DNA of 64,000 nucleotides from SAR202 cluster bacterium bin16 (GCA_002238425.1 MPMJ01000014.1:1-64000); one strand, 5' to 3'. Shown: positions 26,317-37,258, numbered from the stretch's first letter. The notes: generated by a model from the letters alone, not told the origin. Translations and numbers: made by a program.

Positions 26317-27624
26317 TTAGTGAGCGAGACCCGGCGGCACCGGCACCTGGTGCTCGAGCATTACCTCCCGTCGTTCGCGGGCCGACTGCATCAGGCCCAA
26401 CTGGACCTCCAACGTCGCCATCCCCCACCGTCCGTCGTGGAATATGGGATTGCCGCGCACGATGCCGCTGTAGGCCTCCTCGATGGTCGGGTCGCCGCCG
26501 CCCTCCTTTACCTCGATGGGCTCCTCCCGAAGGCCATCGTCGTTGTAGACGTAGATGCCATTCGGCGACTGGCGCAGCAGGCCGCGCTCGCAGGTGACGA
26601 GGAGTAGGCCGAGGTCGCTCTGGAAACGCTGCCGTGGAGGACCGGAGGGGGCTCCCCCACCCTCCAAAGCGTTACGTTGCCCCTGCATGCTGGCAATACG
26701 CATCGCATCCTTGGCCTGAGCCTGGTCCCACGTGCCGGTGTTGATACCGTTCCTGACGCGAGCCCTATCCTCTGCCTGCGCGCCCGCCTCCATTTCCCAC
26801 GGCAGCAGTTCAGACGCCATGAAGTAGCCGTAGGCGTTGTAGACGATGGTAGCCGGCGTGCCGTCCTCGAACTCCAGATAGGCCGAGTAGTACCCCGGGG
26901 CTCCAGAGCGCCCTTCCATCCATATCCCGGTCGTACCGCGAACACTGCGGATGAGTCCTCCGCCGAGGAACCGGAGCGAGTCGATCTGGTGCGGCGCCTG
27001 GCGGAACGCGACGCCTCCGCCACGCTCGACGTCGACCTCCTCCGGCATGCGGGGGCGGAGCATCCAGTCCGTGAACGACATGACGTTCATCGCCCTGATC
27101 GCGCCGACCTCGCCGGAGCGGACGATGCGCCACATCGTCTGAACGGGCGGGTCGAACGCGCGGGTATGGCCGGAGAGCAGTTTGACGCCATGCTTCTCAG
27201 CCGTCTCAACCATGAGAGAGGCCTCATCCAGCGACAGGGCCATCGGCTTTTCGAGGACGATGTGCTTCCCGTGCTCGACAGCCATCACCGTGTGGGGGCA
27301 GTGGAAGTGGTTCGGAGTCGCGATCCAGACCACGTCGACGTCAGGGTCCTGGCATATCCCCTCGACGGAGTCGTACGTCTTCCCTCCGAAGTCGCGCTGG
27401 AAGGCTTCGAGGGCCTGCGGGCGCAGGTCTGCTGCAGCCACGACCTCGACGTTGGGCTCGTCACGCATCATGTTGAGCACGCCGCCACCCGCGTTGCCGA
27501 CCCCGATGATGCCGAACCGCAGGACAGGGTTCCCGTTCGAGGAAGAGCTGGATGTGGTCACGATGGCGCCTCCGTTCGTGGGTTTCACCGCGTCGCAGCG
27601 GATACCCGTGGTCAGACAGGGCAC
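26317..27624 (-). CDS. Gfo/Idh/MocA family oxidoreductase
   Basis: RFGIIGVGNAGG, VWIATPNHFH, GKHIVLEKPMALSLDEA. Confidence 0.88.
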   Translation of the reverse strand: MPCLTTGIRCDAVKPTNGGAIVTTSSSSSNGNPVLRFGIIGVGNAGGGVLNMMRDEPNVEVVAAADLRPQALEAFQRDFGGKTYDSVEGICQDPDVDVVWIATPNHFHCPHTVMAVEHGKHIVLEKPMALSLDEASLMVETAEKHGVKLLSGHTRAFDPPVQTMWRIVRSGEVGAIRAMNVMSFTDWMLRPRMPEEVDVERGGGVAFRQAPHQIDSLRFLGGGLIRSVRGTTGIWMEGRSGAPGYYSAYLEFEDGTPATIVYNAYGYFMASELLPWEMEAGAQAEDRARVRNGINTGTWDQAQAKDAMRIASMQGQRNALEGGGAPSGPPRQRFQSDLGLLLVTCERGLLRQSPNGIYVYNDDGLREEPIEVKEGGGDPTIEEAYSGIVRGNPIFHDGRWGMATLEVQLGLMQSARERREVMLEHQVPVPPGLAH

Positions 27625-27682
27625 AGGTTAGGCCGCTGTTCGCTCGCTCACAAGCCTACTTCTGCCGAACCGGCGCGGGAGT

Positions 27683-29197
27683 TCAGTTGTCGAGGGCGTC
27701 GAGGTCGATGAGCTGGCGGCGAAGCCAGTCGGTGATGTCCTCGCGCTCGATGCAGTCCCGCATCAGGTCAGCCCTGCGCTTGCGCTCCTCCGGCGGCATC
27801 GAGAGTGCCTCGTCGAGCGCCCGAGCCGCACCTTCGATGTCGGCAGGAGCAACGGGGAGCGCGCCGACGCGAAGTTGTTCGTAGGCTCCGGCGGACTCCG
27901 AGAGGATAAGCACGCCGTCCCTGCGGTTGACGATGGGGCCTTCCTTGGCGACGAGGTTCATGCCGTCGATGACGGCGTTGACGAGCAGCACGTCGTAGAG
28001 ACGCATGCCGGCCATGGCCTGGGTGTAGTTGTTCTCGTAGAAGACCTCGATGGGGGTCCAGTCGTCCGTGCCGAACCGTTCGTTGATGCGCCTGATGGCG
28101 ATGTCTACTTCCTCCACGTAGCGCTGGTACTGACGGATGTGCGTGCGCGACGGGACGAGGAACGCGAGGAAGCGCACGTTGCCGCGCAGGTCGGGTCGCC
28201 TGTCCAACAACGTCTCGTAGGCCGCGAACCCTCGAACGATGTTCTTGCTGGGCTCTGCGCGGTCGACGCGGACGATGGTCTGCTTGCCGAGGTGGGGCGT
28301 GAGCCGTTGCTCGTACTCGTCGGCACGCGGGGAATTGGCGATATCGCGCACCTCGTCCACATCGATAGAGATGGGGTAGCAGCGTACGAGGGTGGTGCGT
28401 CCCTTGTAGTGGACGCACGATCCGGTACGGTCGACGACAGCTCCTTCCAGGAAGGCGTCGCAACTGCCGAGGAAGGAGCGGACGTCGCGCGGCGCTTGGA
28501 AGCCGACGATGTCGGCCTGGCAGAGGCTGTCGCAGATGGCGGTGCGGATCATGGCCGGGAGGAGTTCCCAGTAACTCGCGGTGGGCCACGGGATGTGGAC
28601 GAACTCGTGGATGCGGGCGTGGGGCAGCTGCTCCCGCACCATGCCGGGGACGAGGTAGAGCTGGTAGTCGTGCACCATCACCAGCGGACGGGCGTCGGTC
28701 TGAGCCGCCTCGTCCACGACCGCATCTGCGAACTCACGGTTGACGTGGACGTAGCCGTTCTCCCAGGCGTCGTAGACGGCGGCATCCACGCGGGGGGTGT
28801 ACGGAGAGCTCCACATGTAGTGCTGGATGAACCAGAGGAGGGGGTTGCAGATAATGTTGTAGTGCTTGTGATAGGCGCGGCGGGGGGTGTTGATGAACCT
28901 GACGGAGACGCGCTGGCCGGGGAGCGGAGACGGGACCGCCCTGCTCTCGTTCGCCCGCGCGGCCCGGCGGTCGCCCTCGCTCATGGCCGAAGCGATCCAG
29001 GTGAAATCGACGTGGTTGGTGAGCCCGCTGAGCGCGGTCACGACACCGCCGCTGCCGCGGCGCGCCTGCAACTCGCCGCCGGATGCGACGTGGTACTCCA
29101 TGGGGCCACGATTGGAGACGAGGATGAGGCGCTGGTCGCGGAGCAGGTCGTCTGCAAGGGCCTTCAGGGAGTCGTGGGCGTTCGTGGGGGTCTGCAT
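27683..29197 (-). CDS. otsA: Trehalose-6-phosphate synthase
   Basis: LILVSNRGP, VHDYQLYLVPGMVR, HEFVHIPWP, VDRAEPSKNIVRGF, DGMNLVAKE. Confidence 0.9.
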   Translation of the reverse strand: MQTPTNAHDSLKALADDLLRDQRLILVSNRGPMEYHVASGGELQARRGSGGVVTALSGLTNHVDFTWIASAMSEGDRRAARANESRAVPSPLPGQRVSVRFINTPRRAYHKHYNIICNPLLWFIQHYMWSSPYTPRVDAAVYDAWENGYVHVNREFADAVVDEAAQTDARPLVMVHDYQLYLVPGMVREQLPHARIHEFVHIPWPTASYWELLPAMIRTAICDSLCQADIVGFQAPRDVRSFLGSCDAFLEGAVVDRTGSCVHYKGRTTLVRCYPISIDVDEVRDIANSPRADEYEQRLTPHLGKQTIVRVDRAEPSKNIVRGFAAYETLLDRRPDLRGNVRFLAFLVPSRTHIRQYQRYVEEVDIAIRRINERFGTDDWTPIEVFYENNYTQAMAGMRLYDVLLVNAVIDGMNLVAKEGPIVNRRDGVLILSESAGAYEQLRVGALPVAPADIEGAARALDEALSMPPEERKRRADLMRDCIEREDITDWLRRQLIDLDALDN

Positions 29198-29379
29198 CGG
29201 TGGCCTCTCCTCCGCGCTCCACACGCGCCCCGAAATCACCGCCCGTTACGCCGCTCTTGCCGGAGGAAGGGTCGTGGAAAACGCCTTGCAAGCCGGATGG
29301 TCGCTCCCCCAGAGCAGCGACCATCCGGACGCGGGCACGCTACCATACGGCTGGGGGAGGGTCAAACGAACGGAGGGCA

Positions 29380-29425
29380 CATCGGTGTCTCAGTTTGCCT
29401 CTCATCGGTGTCTCAATCTGGCCCT
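29380..29425. repeat. 23-bp imperfect direct tandem repeat
   Basis: CATCGGTGTCTCAGTTTGCCTCT / CATCGGTGTCTCAATCTGGCCCT, followed by GTACAACA. Confidence 0.5.
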
Positions 29426-29504
29426 GTACAACACGCCTGTTCCGGCTGCGAGGTCCTGCCTTCGGCGCGCTAAAGCGCGGGAACGACGCGGGCAGGAGTG
29501 ACGC

Positions 29505-29533
29505 TTGACTCGCCTGCGCAGGTGTACGATAAT
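29505..29533 (+). promoter_or_regulatory. Promoter of tRNA-tuf transcript
   Basis: TTGACT (29505-29510) -17 nt- GATAAT (29528-29533). Confidence 0.65.
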
Positions 29534-29542
29534 CTGCGATTG

Positions 29543-29567
29543 GACGGGCCTGCGGGCCGTCTTTTTT
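29543..29567 (+). terminator. Intrinsic-terminator-like hairpin in leader
   Basis: GACGG(G)CC-TGCG-GGCCGTC followed by TTTTTT. Confidence 0.5.
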
Positions 29568-29589
29568 GGTTGAGGCGGATGCCGTCCCG

Positions 29590-29664
29590 GCCCGAGTGGC
29601 GCAACGGCAGCGCAGCCGATTTGTAATCGGCAGGTTGTGGGTTCGACTCCCTCCTCGGGCTCCA
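29590..29664 (+). tRNA. tRNA-Thr(TGT)
   Basis: GCCCGAG/CTCGGGC acceptor, anticodon loop TTTGTAA, GGTTCGACTCC T arm, encoded CCA. Confidence 0.93.
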
Positions 29665-29762
29665 GGTCTCACCGGGGAGAGGGCCTCTCCTGCGGAGAGG
29701 GAGCCCCTCCGTTGGAGGGGGAGTGTTAGGATACGTTCATCGGATCGGCGCACAGCCTCCGT

Positions 29763-29849
29763 GGAGGGATGGGAGAGCGGCTAAATCCATCAGACTGTAA
29801 ATCTGACGCCCTCAGGGCTACGCAGGTTCGAATCCTGCTCCCTCCACCA
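29763..29849 (+). tRNA. tRNA-Tyr(GTA)
   Basis: GGAGGGA/TCCCTCC acceptor, anticodon loop CTGTAAA, long variable arm, encoded CCA. Confidence 0.94.
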
Positions 29850-29878
29850 CGCCGCGCCGCAGAACAACAGTACGACAC

Positions 29879-29954
29879 GCCCACATAGCTCAGGCGGTAG
29901 AGCACGTTCTTGGTAAGAACGAGGTCATCGGTTCAAGTCCGATTGTGGGCTCCA
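29879..29954 (+). tRNA. tRNA-Thr(GGT)
   Basis: GCCCACA/TGTGGGC acceptor, anticodon loop TTGGTAA, GGTTCAAGTCC T arm, encoded CCA. Confidence 0.94.
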
Positions 29955-30056
29955 GGCGACTGCAAGGGGCCGGGAGCGTTCCGAAGGGCTCCGGGCCGAT
30001 GACAGCGAGAAACGAAAAGGAAGCATCAGAGAGAACAGCAGGAGGCAGAGGGTTAG

Positions 30057-31253
<1,197 letters not shown>

Positions 31254-31262
31254 GGAGCGATC

Positions 31263-31433
31263 GTGGCCAAGAAGCGAGGAGACGTCCGCCAGTTGATCAA
31301 CTTGGCATGCACCGAGTGTCGCGAGCGGACGTACCACAGCCAGAAGAACCGGCGGAACGATCCGAACCGGATGGAGTTGAACAAGTTCTGCCCACGCTGC
31401 AGGACGCATCGCCTCCACCGTGAGGTGCGGTAG
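31263..31433 (+). CDS. rpmG: Ribosomal protein bL33
   Basis: GTG start; [56 protein letters not shown], 56 aa; absent from the supplied ORF track. Confidence 0.95.
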   Translation: MAKKRGDVRQLINLACTECRERTYHSQKNRRNDPNRMELNKFCPRCRTHRLHREVR

Positions 31434-31434
31434 C

Positions 31435-31677
31435 GTGGCACAATCTCGAGGCCGGAACCCGCTCCGCTCGATGATGGACGAGGGCCAGGTCCGCCGCCGA
31501 GGCAGATTGGCCTTCGTAGGCGAGGTGTGGAGCGAACTGACGAAGGTAACGTGGCCTTCACGCGAGGACGCCGCACGTCTGACAGTGCTGGTGCTGGGCG
31601 TGTCGGCTGTCGTGGGAGTGTTCCTGGCCCTGTGGGACCTCGGCTTCAGCACGTTGGTGGAGCGGGTGTTCCTGTAG
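31435..31677 (+). CDS. secE: Preprotein translocase subunit SecE
   Basis: FVGEVWSELTKVTWPSREDAARLTVLVLGVSAVVGVFLALWDLGFSTLV; between rpmG and nusG. Confidence 0.92.
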   Translation: MAQSRGRNPLRSMMDEGQVRRRGRLAFVGEVWSELTKVTWPSREDAARLTVLVLGVSAVVGVFLALWDLGFSTLVERVFL

Positions 31678-31726
31678 GCAGGGCGCACTGCGGCACCTTT
31701 CATCTGATCAAGAAAGACAGAGGCTC

Positions 31727-32296
31727 ATGACGCAACAATCCGTCATACCGGAGATCGAGTCTCACTGGTATATCGTGCACACGTACTCCGGCCAGGAGGA
31801 CCGTGTGAAGCGGAACCTGGAACTGCGGATCGAGTCCATGGACGTGAAGGACAAGATCTTCAGGGTCGTGGTGCCGACCGAAGAAGAGATCGAGATGAAG
31901 GAGGGGAAGCGCAAGTCCGTCCAGCGCAAGATATTCCCCGGCTACATCCTGATCCTGATGCGGATGGACGACGAGAGCTGGTACGTGGTGCGGAACACGC
32001 CGGGCGTAACCGGCTTCGTCTCTTCCGAGGACGAGCGCGAACGCCGTCCGAAGCCGGTCCCGCTGGAGGATCGGGAGGTGGCGACCATCCTGAACCGGAT
32101 GGAAGAGCCCACCCCGCGCATCAAGGTGGGGCTCGCCCCCGGCCAGATGGTGCGGATCACCGGCGGGCCGTTCGCCGAGTTCATGGGCTCCGTGGACACG
32201 GTGGACGAAGACAAGGGCAAGGTACGCGTACTCGTGTCGTTCTTCGGACGCGAGACGCCGGTTGAATTGGACTTCCTGCAGGTAGAGAGGGCGTAA
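31727..32296 (+). CDS. nusG: Transcription termination/antitermination protein NusG
   Basis: WYIVHTYSGQEDRVKRNLE, IFPGYILI, VRNTPGVTGFV, C-terminal KOW. Confidence 0.98.
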   Translation: MTQQSVIPEIESHWYIVHTYSGQEDRVKRNLELRIESMDVKDKIFRVVVPTEEEIEMKEGKRKSVQRKIFPGYILILMRMDDESWYVVRNTPGVTGFVSSEDERERRPKPVPLEDREVATILNRMEEPTPRIKVGLAPGQMVRITGGPFAEFMGSVDTVDEDKGKVRVLVSFFGRETPVELDFLQVERA

Positions 32297-32725
32297 GTGG
32301 CGAAGCGAGTTCGGGCGGTTCTAAAGCTACAACTTCCGGCCGGGAGCGCGACACCCGCGCCTCCGGTGGGGCCGGCGCTGGGTCAGCACGGCATCAACAT
32401 CATGGGTTTCGTGAAGGAGTACAACGCTCGCACCGCGAACCAGGCGGGGACCATCATCCCTGCCGAGATCACGGTGTTCGAGGACGCCTCGTTCACGTTC
32501 GTGACGAAGACGCCTCCGGCGTCTGAACTCATCCGCAAGTCCATGGGTGTGGACAAGGGCTCCAGCAGCCCGCGTCACGAGCGCGCAGGTTCGCTCTCCC
32601 GCTCCGCCATCCGCGAGATAGCAGAGACGAAGCAGAAGGACCTGAACGCGGCCGACCTGGACGCCGCCATGAAGATCATCGAAGGCACGGCTCGCAGCAT
32701 GGGCGTTGCGGTAGAGGGAGAGTAG
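32297..32725 (+). CDS. rplK: Ribosomal protein uL11
   Basis: [38 protein letters not shown]. Confidence 0.98.
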   Translation: MAKRVRAVLKLQLPAGSATPAPPVGPALGQHGINIMGFVKEYNARTANQAGTIIPAEITVFEDASFTFVTKTPPASELIRKSMGVDKGSSSPRHERAGSLSRSAIREIAETKQKDLNAADLDAAMKIIEGTARSMGVAVEGE

Positions 32726-32727
32726 GC

Positions 32728-33441
32728 ATGGTGAAGCACGGCAAGCGCTACCGCTCCGCAGCAGAGACGGTGGACCGGCAGCAGCGGTACGAACCCGAAG
32801 CAGCGATCGGACTGCTGCGACAGACCGCAACGAGCAAGTTCGACGAGACAGTGGAACTGCACCTGCGAACGAGCGCAGACCCGCGTCACGCCGACCAACA
32901 GCTTCGAGGCGTTGCCTCGCTCCCACACGGGCTGGGGAAGCCTGTCCGCGTAGCGGTGTTCGTCGCCGGTGAGCGGGCACTGGCCGCCCAGGAGGCCGGG
33001 GCGGAGGTCGTCGGTGCCGATGACCTGGTCGAGCGCATCGAGGGAGGGTTCCTAGACTTCGACGTGGCCATCGCGACGCCGGACATGATGGGCAAGATCG
33101 GACGGCTAGGCCGGGTGCTGGGCCGCAGAGGCCTGATGCCGAACCCGCGCACGAACACCGTCGTGCAGCCGCAGGACATCCCGGACGCCGTACGGGAGGC
33201 GAAGAAGGGACGGGTTGAGTTGCGGATGGACCGCACCGCCATCATCCATTCGCCGCTGGGGAAGACGAGTTTCCCCGACGAGCAATTGCTCGAGAACATG
33301 GCCTCTGTGATGGACACGGTGAACCGGCTCCGCCCGGCAGCCGTGAAGGGCCCGTTCATCAAGACAGCACACCTCACGACAACGATGGGCCCGAGCGTGC
33401 CACTGGACGTGGGCTCGACGATGGCGATGAAGGTCGAGTAG
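32728..33441 (+). CDS. rplA: Ribosomal protein uL1
   Basis: MVKHGKRYRSAAE, IATPDMMGKIGRLGRVLGRRGLMPNPRTNTV. Confidence 0.98.
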   Translation: MVKHGKRYRSAAETVDRQQRYEPEAAIGLLRQTATSKFDETVELHLRTSADPRHADQQLRGVASLPHGLGKPVRVAVFVAGERALAAQEAGAEVVGADDLVERIEGGFLDFDVAIATPDMMGKIGRLGRVLGRRGLMPNPRTNTVVQPQDIPDAVREAKKGRVELRMDRTAIIHSPLGKTSFPDEQLLENMASVMDTVNRLRPAAVKGPFIKTAHLTTTMGPSVPLDVGSTMAMKVE

Positions 33442-33454
33442 ACTGATTACAACA

Positions 33455-33590
33455 AGCGAATAGCCAACGCCGAAGACCGTGGGTCCCCCATCGCGGGGTT
33501 AAGCCGGAAGGGCCCACCGAGGCGCGCCTGATCAGCCTCATATCCCTATGAGCAACGCAGGGCCCGCGTCTTCGGAAGCGGGTCTTTTCT
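33455..33590 (+). ncRNA. Ribosomal protein L10 leader-like region
   Basis: Located between rplA and rplJ; GTGGGTCCCCCATCGCGGGG..., ending in CCCGCGTCTTCGGAAGCGGGTCTTTTCTT attenuator-like hairpin. Confidence 0.7.
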
Positions 33591-33606
33591 TATGGAGAGG
33601 TGAACA

Positions 33607-34131
33607 GTGCCGACAGAAGCGAAACGGGAAGCAGTGGCAGAACTGGCGGAGCGCCTGAGCAAGGCCGCCATCGTCATCGCCACGGACTTCTCCGGCCTCA
33701 AGGTCAACCAGATGACCGAACTGCGGCATCGCCTGCGCGAGCAGGGCGTCGAGTACCGGGTGGTCAAGAACCGCATCGCGTCCATCGCGGCCGGCGAATC
33801 AGGGGTCGAGGCCTTCCGGGACATCCTGGAGGGCGCGACCGGCGTGGTGCTCGGTTACGAGGATCCGGTAGCAGCGGCGAAGGCCGTGAACGACTTCGTG
33901 CGGCAGACTCGTGCGGAGTTGAAGGTGCGCAAGGGTGTGATGGACGGCGCGCTCATCAGCGAGGCTCAGGTCGTCGCTCTGGCCGCGCTGCCGAGCAAGG
34001 ACGAACTCGTCGCCAAGCTGCTGGGGCAGATGAATGCGCCCATCAGCGGCCTGGTGAACGTCCTCAGCGGCCCGACACGAGCTCTTGCCATCGTTCTGCA
34101 GCGCCGTGCGGAGCAGCTGGGCACTGCCTGA
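33607..34131 (+). CDS. rplJ: Ribosomal protein uL10
   Basis: AIVIATDFSGLKVNQMTELRHRLREQGVEYRVVKNRI. Confidence 0.97.
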   Translation: MPTEAKREAVAELAERLSKAAIVIATDFSGLKVNQMTELRHRLREQGVEYRVVKNRIASIAAGESGVEAFRDILEGATGVVLGYEDPVAAAKAVNDFVRQTRAELKVRKGVMDGALISEAQVVALAALPSKDELVAKLLGQMNAPISGLVNVLSGPTRALAIVLQRRAEQLGTA

Positions 34132-34170
34132 TAGCAACAACGAAACGCAACAGGGAAACAGGAGGACCAA

Positions 34171-34551
34171 GTGGCAACCAAGGAAGAACTCATTGAGTCG
34201 ATAAAGTCCCTCTCCGTGCTGGAGCTTTCGGAGCTCGTGAAGGCGCTGGAAGAAGAGTTCGGCGTGAGCGCAGCTGCACCGGTGGCAGTCGCTGCCGCCC
34301 CTGCCGCAGGCGGGGATGCAGCCGAGGCCGCGGAGGAACAGTTCGAGTTCACCGTGACCCTGACGGACATCGGCGCGAACAAGATCAACGTCATCAAGAC
34401 GGTGCGCGAGCTGACGAACCTCGGCCTGCGCGAGGCGAAGGAGATGGTGGAGAGCGCCCCCGTCGCCGTGCGGGAGAGCATCAGCAAGGAAGAGGCCGAG
34501 GACACGAAGAAGAAGCTGGAGGAGACCGGCGCAACGGTTACCGTCGCGTAG
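34171..34551 (+). CDS. rplL: Ribosomal protein bL7/L12
   Basis: [51 protein letters not shown]. Confidence 0.99.
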   Translation: MATKEELIESIKSLSVLELSELVKALEEEFGVSAAAPVAVAAAPAAGGDAAEAAEEQFEFTVTLTDIGANKINVIKTVRELTNLGLREAKEMVESAPVAVRESISKEEAEDTKKKLEETGATVTVA

Positions 34552-34630
34552 GTCCCGGCAACGCACAGTGGAAACAAGGGGCGGTCTTGCAGAAGGCCGC
34601 CCTTTCCGCATCCGAGCGAGGGAGGGCGCC

Positions 34631-35161
34631 ATGTCGTCGTTGGGACAGGTGATCAAGGACGCGCTGAACAGGAACGAGGAGTACATGCTGGCCGCGGTGG
34701 AGGGACTGTCCGCTGAAGAGCTGCATCAGCGTCCGGCGCCGGAGTCCAACCCCATCGGCTGGCTCATGTGGCATCTGTCGCGGGTGCAGGACTTCGCTGT
34801 GTCCAGCATGGGGGGACAGGAAACGGTCTGGGTGCGCGACGGCTGGTACGAGCGCTTCGGTATGGCGCCTGACCCGTCCTACCGCGGCAACGGCGACACC
34901 AACGAGCAGGTGGACGCGTTCGCTTCGCCTCCGGCAGGGACGCTGCTGGACTACTACAGGGCCGTGCGCGCCAACACGGACGCCTTCCTCGACTCGCTGA
35001 CCGAGGCCGACCTCGAGCGCATGGTGCCGCCGGTGCGCGGCACGGAACTCGTTCCGCTTCGGGAGCGCCTGCCGGGCATCATCGTGGAGTCGATCCATCA
35101 CGGCGGCCAGGTCTGCTATGCGCGTGGCGCACTGCAGGGCCGGGGCTGGCTGAACAGGTAA
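34631..35161 (+). CDS. DinB family protein
   Basis: LVIKDALNR..., PIGWLMWHLSRVQDF, ESIHHGGQVCYARG. Confidence 0.8.
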   Translation: MSSLGQVIKDALNRNEEYMLAAVEGLSAEELHQRPAPESNPIGWLMWHLSRVQDFAVSSMGGQETVWVRDGWYERFGMAPDPSYRGNGDTNEQVDAFASPPAGTLLDYYRAVRANTDAFLDSLTEADLERMVPPVRGTELVPLRERLPGIIVESIHHGGQVCYARGALQGRGWLNR

Positions 35162-35198
35162 CGCGCTCCAAGAACCTCACACCCCCGCTCCGCCGATC

Positions 35199-35237
35199 CA
35201 CCCCCATCCTGACCTTCCCCCATCGAGGGGGAAGGGA
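35199..35237. repeat. Dispersed palindromic repeat, intergenic copy
   Basis: CACCCCCATCCTGACCTTCCCCCATCGAGGGGGAAGGGA; partner of 5127-5165. Confidence 0.75.
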
Positions 35238-35246
35238 TAAAGGGTC

Positions 35247-35849
35247 CTACCCGCCCCACGATTCGTAGTACGTGACCTCGGAGGCGGGCCTGCGCCCTGC
35301 GCCGCCGAACCGTTCGCCCTCGGCGGGGTAGCCCATCGCGATCATGCAGGCGGTGACGTAGTCGTCGGGTATGCCCAGCAGTTCCTTCACCTCCCCTTCG
35401 CGTCTCATGTGGAACGTCGTGATGACTGTCCCGATGCCGAGGGCAGTGGCGGCGAGCATCAGGTTCTGCGCTGCGGGGTAGATGGACGAGCCGGTCTGGA
35501 AGGAAGGCCTGCGTCCGCCTCCCGCAGCGATACAGGGGAAGATGAGCACCGGCGTCTCGGCCATGTGCTCGGCGAGGTACTCGGCTGAGCGATAGACCGC
35601 ATTGCGCGGACGGTTGGGGTCGGAGGCGTACATCCCCACCCATCCCTCGTGGTACCACTCCGCGATGCGCTCTTTCTTCGCCGGGTCAGTCACGACGACG
35701 AACGCCCAGGGCTGACGATTGCCGCCGGACGGCGCGTGCGTTGCGGCCTCGATGATGCGCTCGAGGATCTCCTTCGGCACGGGGTCCGGTTTGAACCGGC
35801 GGATGGCCCGCTGGGCGTAGAGGGTCTCGAACAGTTCCGGTTCCGGCAT
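35247..35849 (-). CDS. Nitroreductase family protein
   Basis: MPEPELFETLYAQRAIRRFKPDPVPKEIL...APSGGNRQPWAFVVV; internal start of larger ORF. Confidence 0.9.
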   Translation of the reverse strand: MPEPELFETLYAQRAIRRFKPDPVPKEILERIIEAATHAPSGGNRQPWAFVVVTDPAKKERIAEWYHEGWVGMYASDPNRPRNAVYRSAEYLAEHMAETPVLIFPCIAAGGGRRPSFQTGSSIYPAAQNLMLAATALGIGTVITTFHMRREGEVKELLGIPDDYVTACMIAMGYPAEGERFGGAGRRPASEVTYYESWGG

Positions 35850-35908
35850 CCTATCCTCCTTGCCGCGATGGAGAATCGAGTCTACTACGAGCCGTGCCTT
35901 CGGCTGGC

Positions 35909-36460
35909 TCACCAGCGCTCGGTGCCAGGCTTGCCCTTGAACGGCCCCACGACGTTGGAGGTTATCCAGCCGCCGTAGTAGCCACCCGGTTGCGGAGTAG
36001 CACGCTCGCCGCCGACGTAGCAGGCGTCCGCACGCCCCGCGTGGAAGGCGAACCATCCGGCGATGGCCTCGAAGCCCTGGAACGGCGATGGATAGCACCA
36101 CGCCACGGCCTGGGCTTCGCGTCCGCGCACGCTGAGCGTCCAATAGGACGCCTCCCCCTTCCATTCGCAGAGCGTCGTGTGGCTCATAGGGCGGAGGAAC
36201 GCGCGCTTCACGTCTTCCGGCGGGAAGTAGTAGACGGGCGCGCCGGCCGTCTCGCAGACGCGCATCCCGCGCGCGGTTTCGGCAACGGTCACGCCCGCGA
36301 ACTCGACACGCAGACGCGAGCTGACAGGGTCCAGACGGGGCGGGCGCGGGTAGTCCCACACCGATTCCTGGCCGGGGCCGGGCGTCTCGACCTTCGCCGG
36401 GCGCTCCCGCGGGAATGCGCGCCAGTACGTTATCTGTTCTTCCGTCGTTCGGTCCGCCAT
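35909..36460 (-). CDS. DUF427 domain protein
   Basis: PVYYFPPEDVKRAFLRPMSHTTLCEWKGEASYW, CYPSPFQGFEAIAGWFAFHA. Confidence 0.82.
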   Translation of the reverse strand: MADRTTEEQITYWRAFPRERPAKVETPGPGQESVWDYPRPPRLDPVSSRLRVEFAGVTVAETARGMRVCETAGAPVYYFPPEDVKRAFLRPMSHTTLCEWKGEASYWTLSVRGREAQAVAWCYPSPFQGFEAIAGWFAFHAGRADACYVGGERATPQPGGYYGGWITSNVVGPFKGKPGTERW

Positions 36461-36514
36461 CGTGTGACACCAGCCTGTAGCGCGTTCGCGGTTCTCTTTC
36501 GGATGATATCTGCG

Positions 36515-37258
36515 ATGAGCTACACACACGCAACGACGACCGCCGAACGGATACTGCACGAGCCGCGATACCGCCCGGTGCTGATACGGGACATGCCAGG
36601 CGACCAGCGTCCACGGGAGCGCCTGCGGGACGCTGGGCCCGACGCGTTGAGCGACGCGGAACTGCTCGCGATACTGCTGCGCACGGGCACGAAAGCGGAG
36701 AGCGCTGTCACGCTTGCCAACCGGCTGCTGTCGGAGGCGGGCGGCCTCGAGCGCCTCGCTCGGGTGTCGCACGGCGAGCTGTGCGCGTTCCACGGCTTCG
36801 GAGAAGCGAAGGCTGCGCACCTGCTGGCCGCTCTGGAGCTGGGGAGACGCATCGCCACACTGAAGGATGAAGAAGGTCCGCCCGTGCTCCAGACATCGGT
36901 GGACGTGGCTCGGATGATGAAGCCGCTCATGGAATTCATGCCGCAGGAGCAACTGCGCGTACTGTCGCTCAACTCGCGGAACCAACTACTGGCCACGTCC
37001 ACGGTGTTCATGGGGACGGTGAACAGCGTGAGCGTGCGTCCGGTAGAGGTGTTCCGGCAAGCAGTGCAGGTGAACGCTCCCAGCGTGGTGATGGTGCACA
37101 ACCATCCATCCGGAGACCCGGACCCGAGCGCGGCAGACGTAGCGCTGACGAAGGAGATAGCCGCCGTCGGCAAGACGCTGGACATCAAGCTGGCAGACCA
37201 CGTCGTCGTGGCGCGGGGCGGCTACGTGAGCATGCGGGACAGGGAGATCATCAAGTAG
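36515..37258 (+). CDS. radC: RadC family protein
   Basis: MPGDQRPRERL, SDAELLAILLRTGTK, HNHPSGDPDPSAAD. Confidence 0.95.
   Translation: MSYTHATTTAERILHEPRYRPVLIRDMPGDQRPRERLRDAGPDALSDAELLAILLRTGTKAESAVTLANRLLSEAGGLERLARVSHGELCAFHGFGEAKAAHLLAALELGRRIATLKDEEGPPVLQTSVDVARMMKPLMEFMPQEQLRVLSLNSRNQLLATSTVFMGTVNSVSVRPVEVFRQAVQVNAPSVVMVHNHPSGDPDPSAADVALTKEIAAVGKTLDIKLADHVVVARGGYVSMRDREIIK

Noticed and set aside
27683-29197. otsA and otsB as an unusual split system
   Set aside because: Separate otsB (23786) and otsA genes are common; distance alone is not notable.
29671-29728. Stem-loops CTCTCCTGCGGAGAGG and CCCCTCCGTTGGAGGGG between tRNA-Thr and tRNA-Tyr as a novel RNA
   Set aside because: More simply a REP-like palindrome or processing hairpin; no further support.
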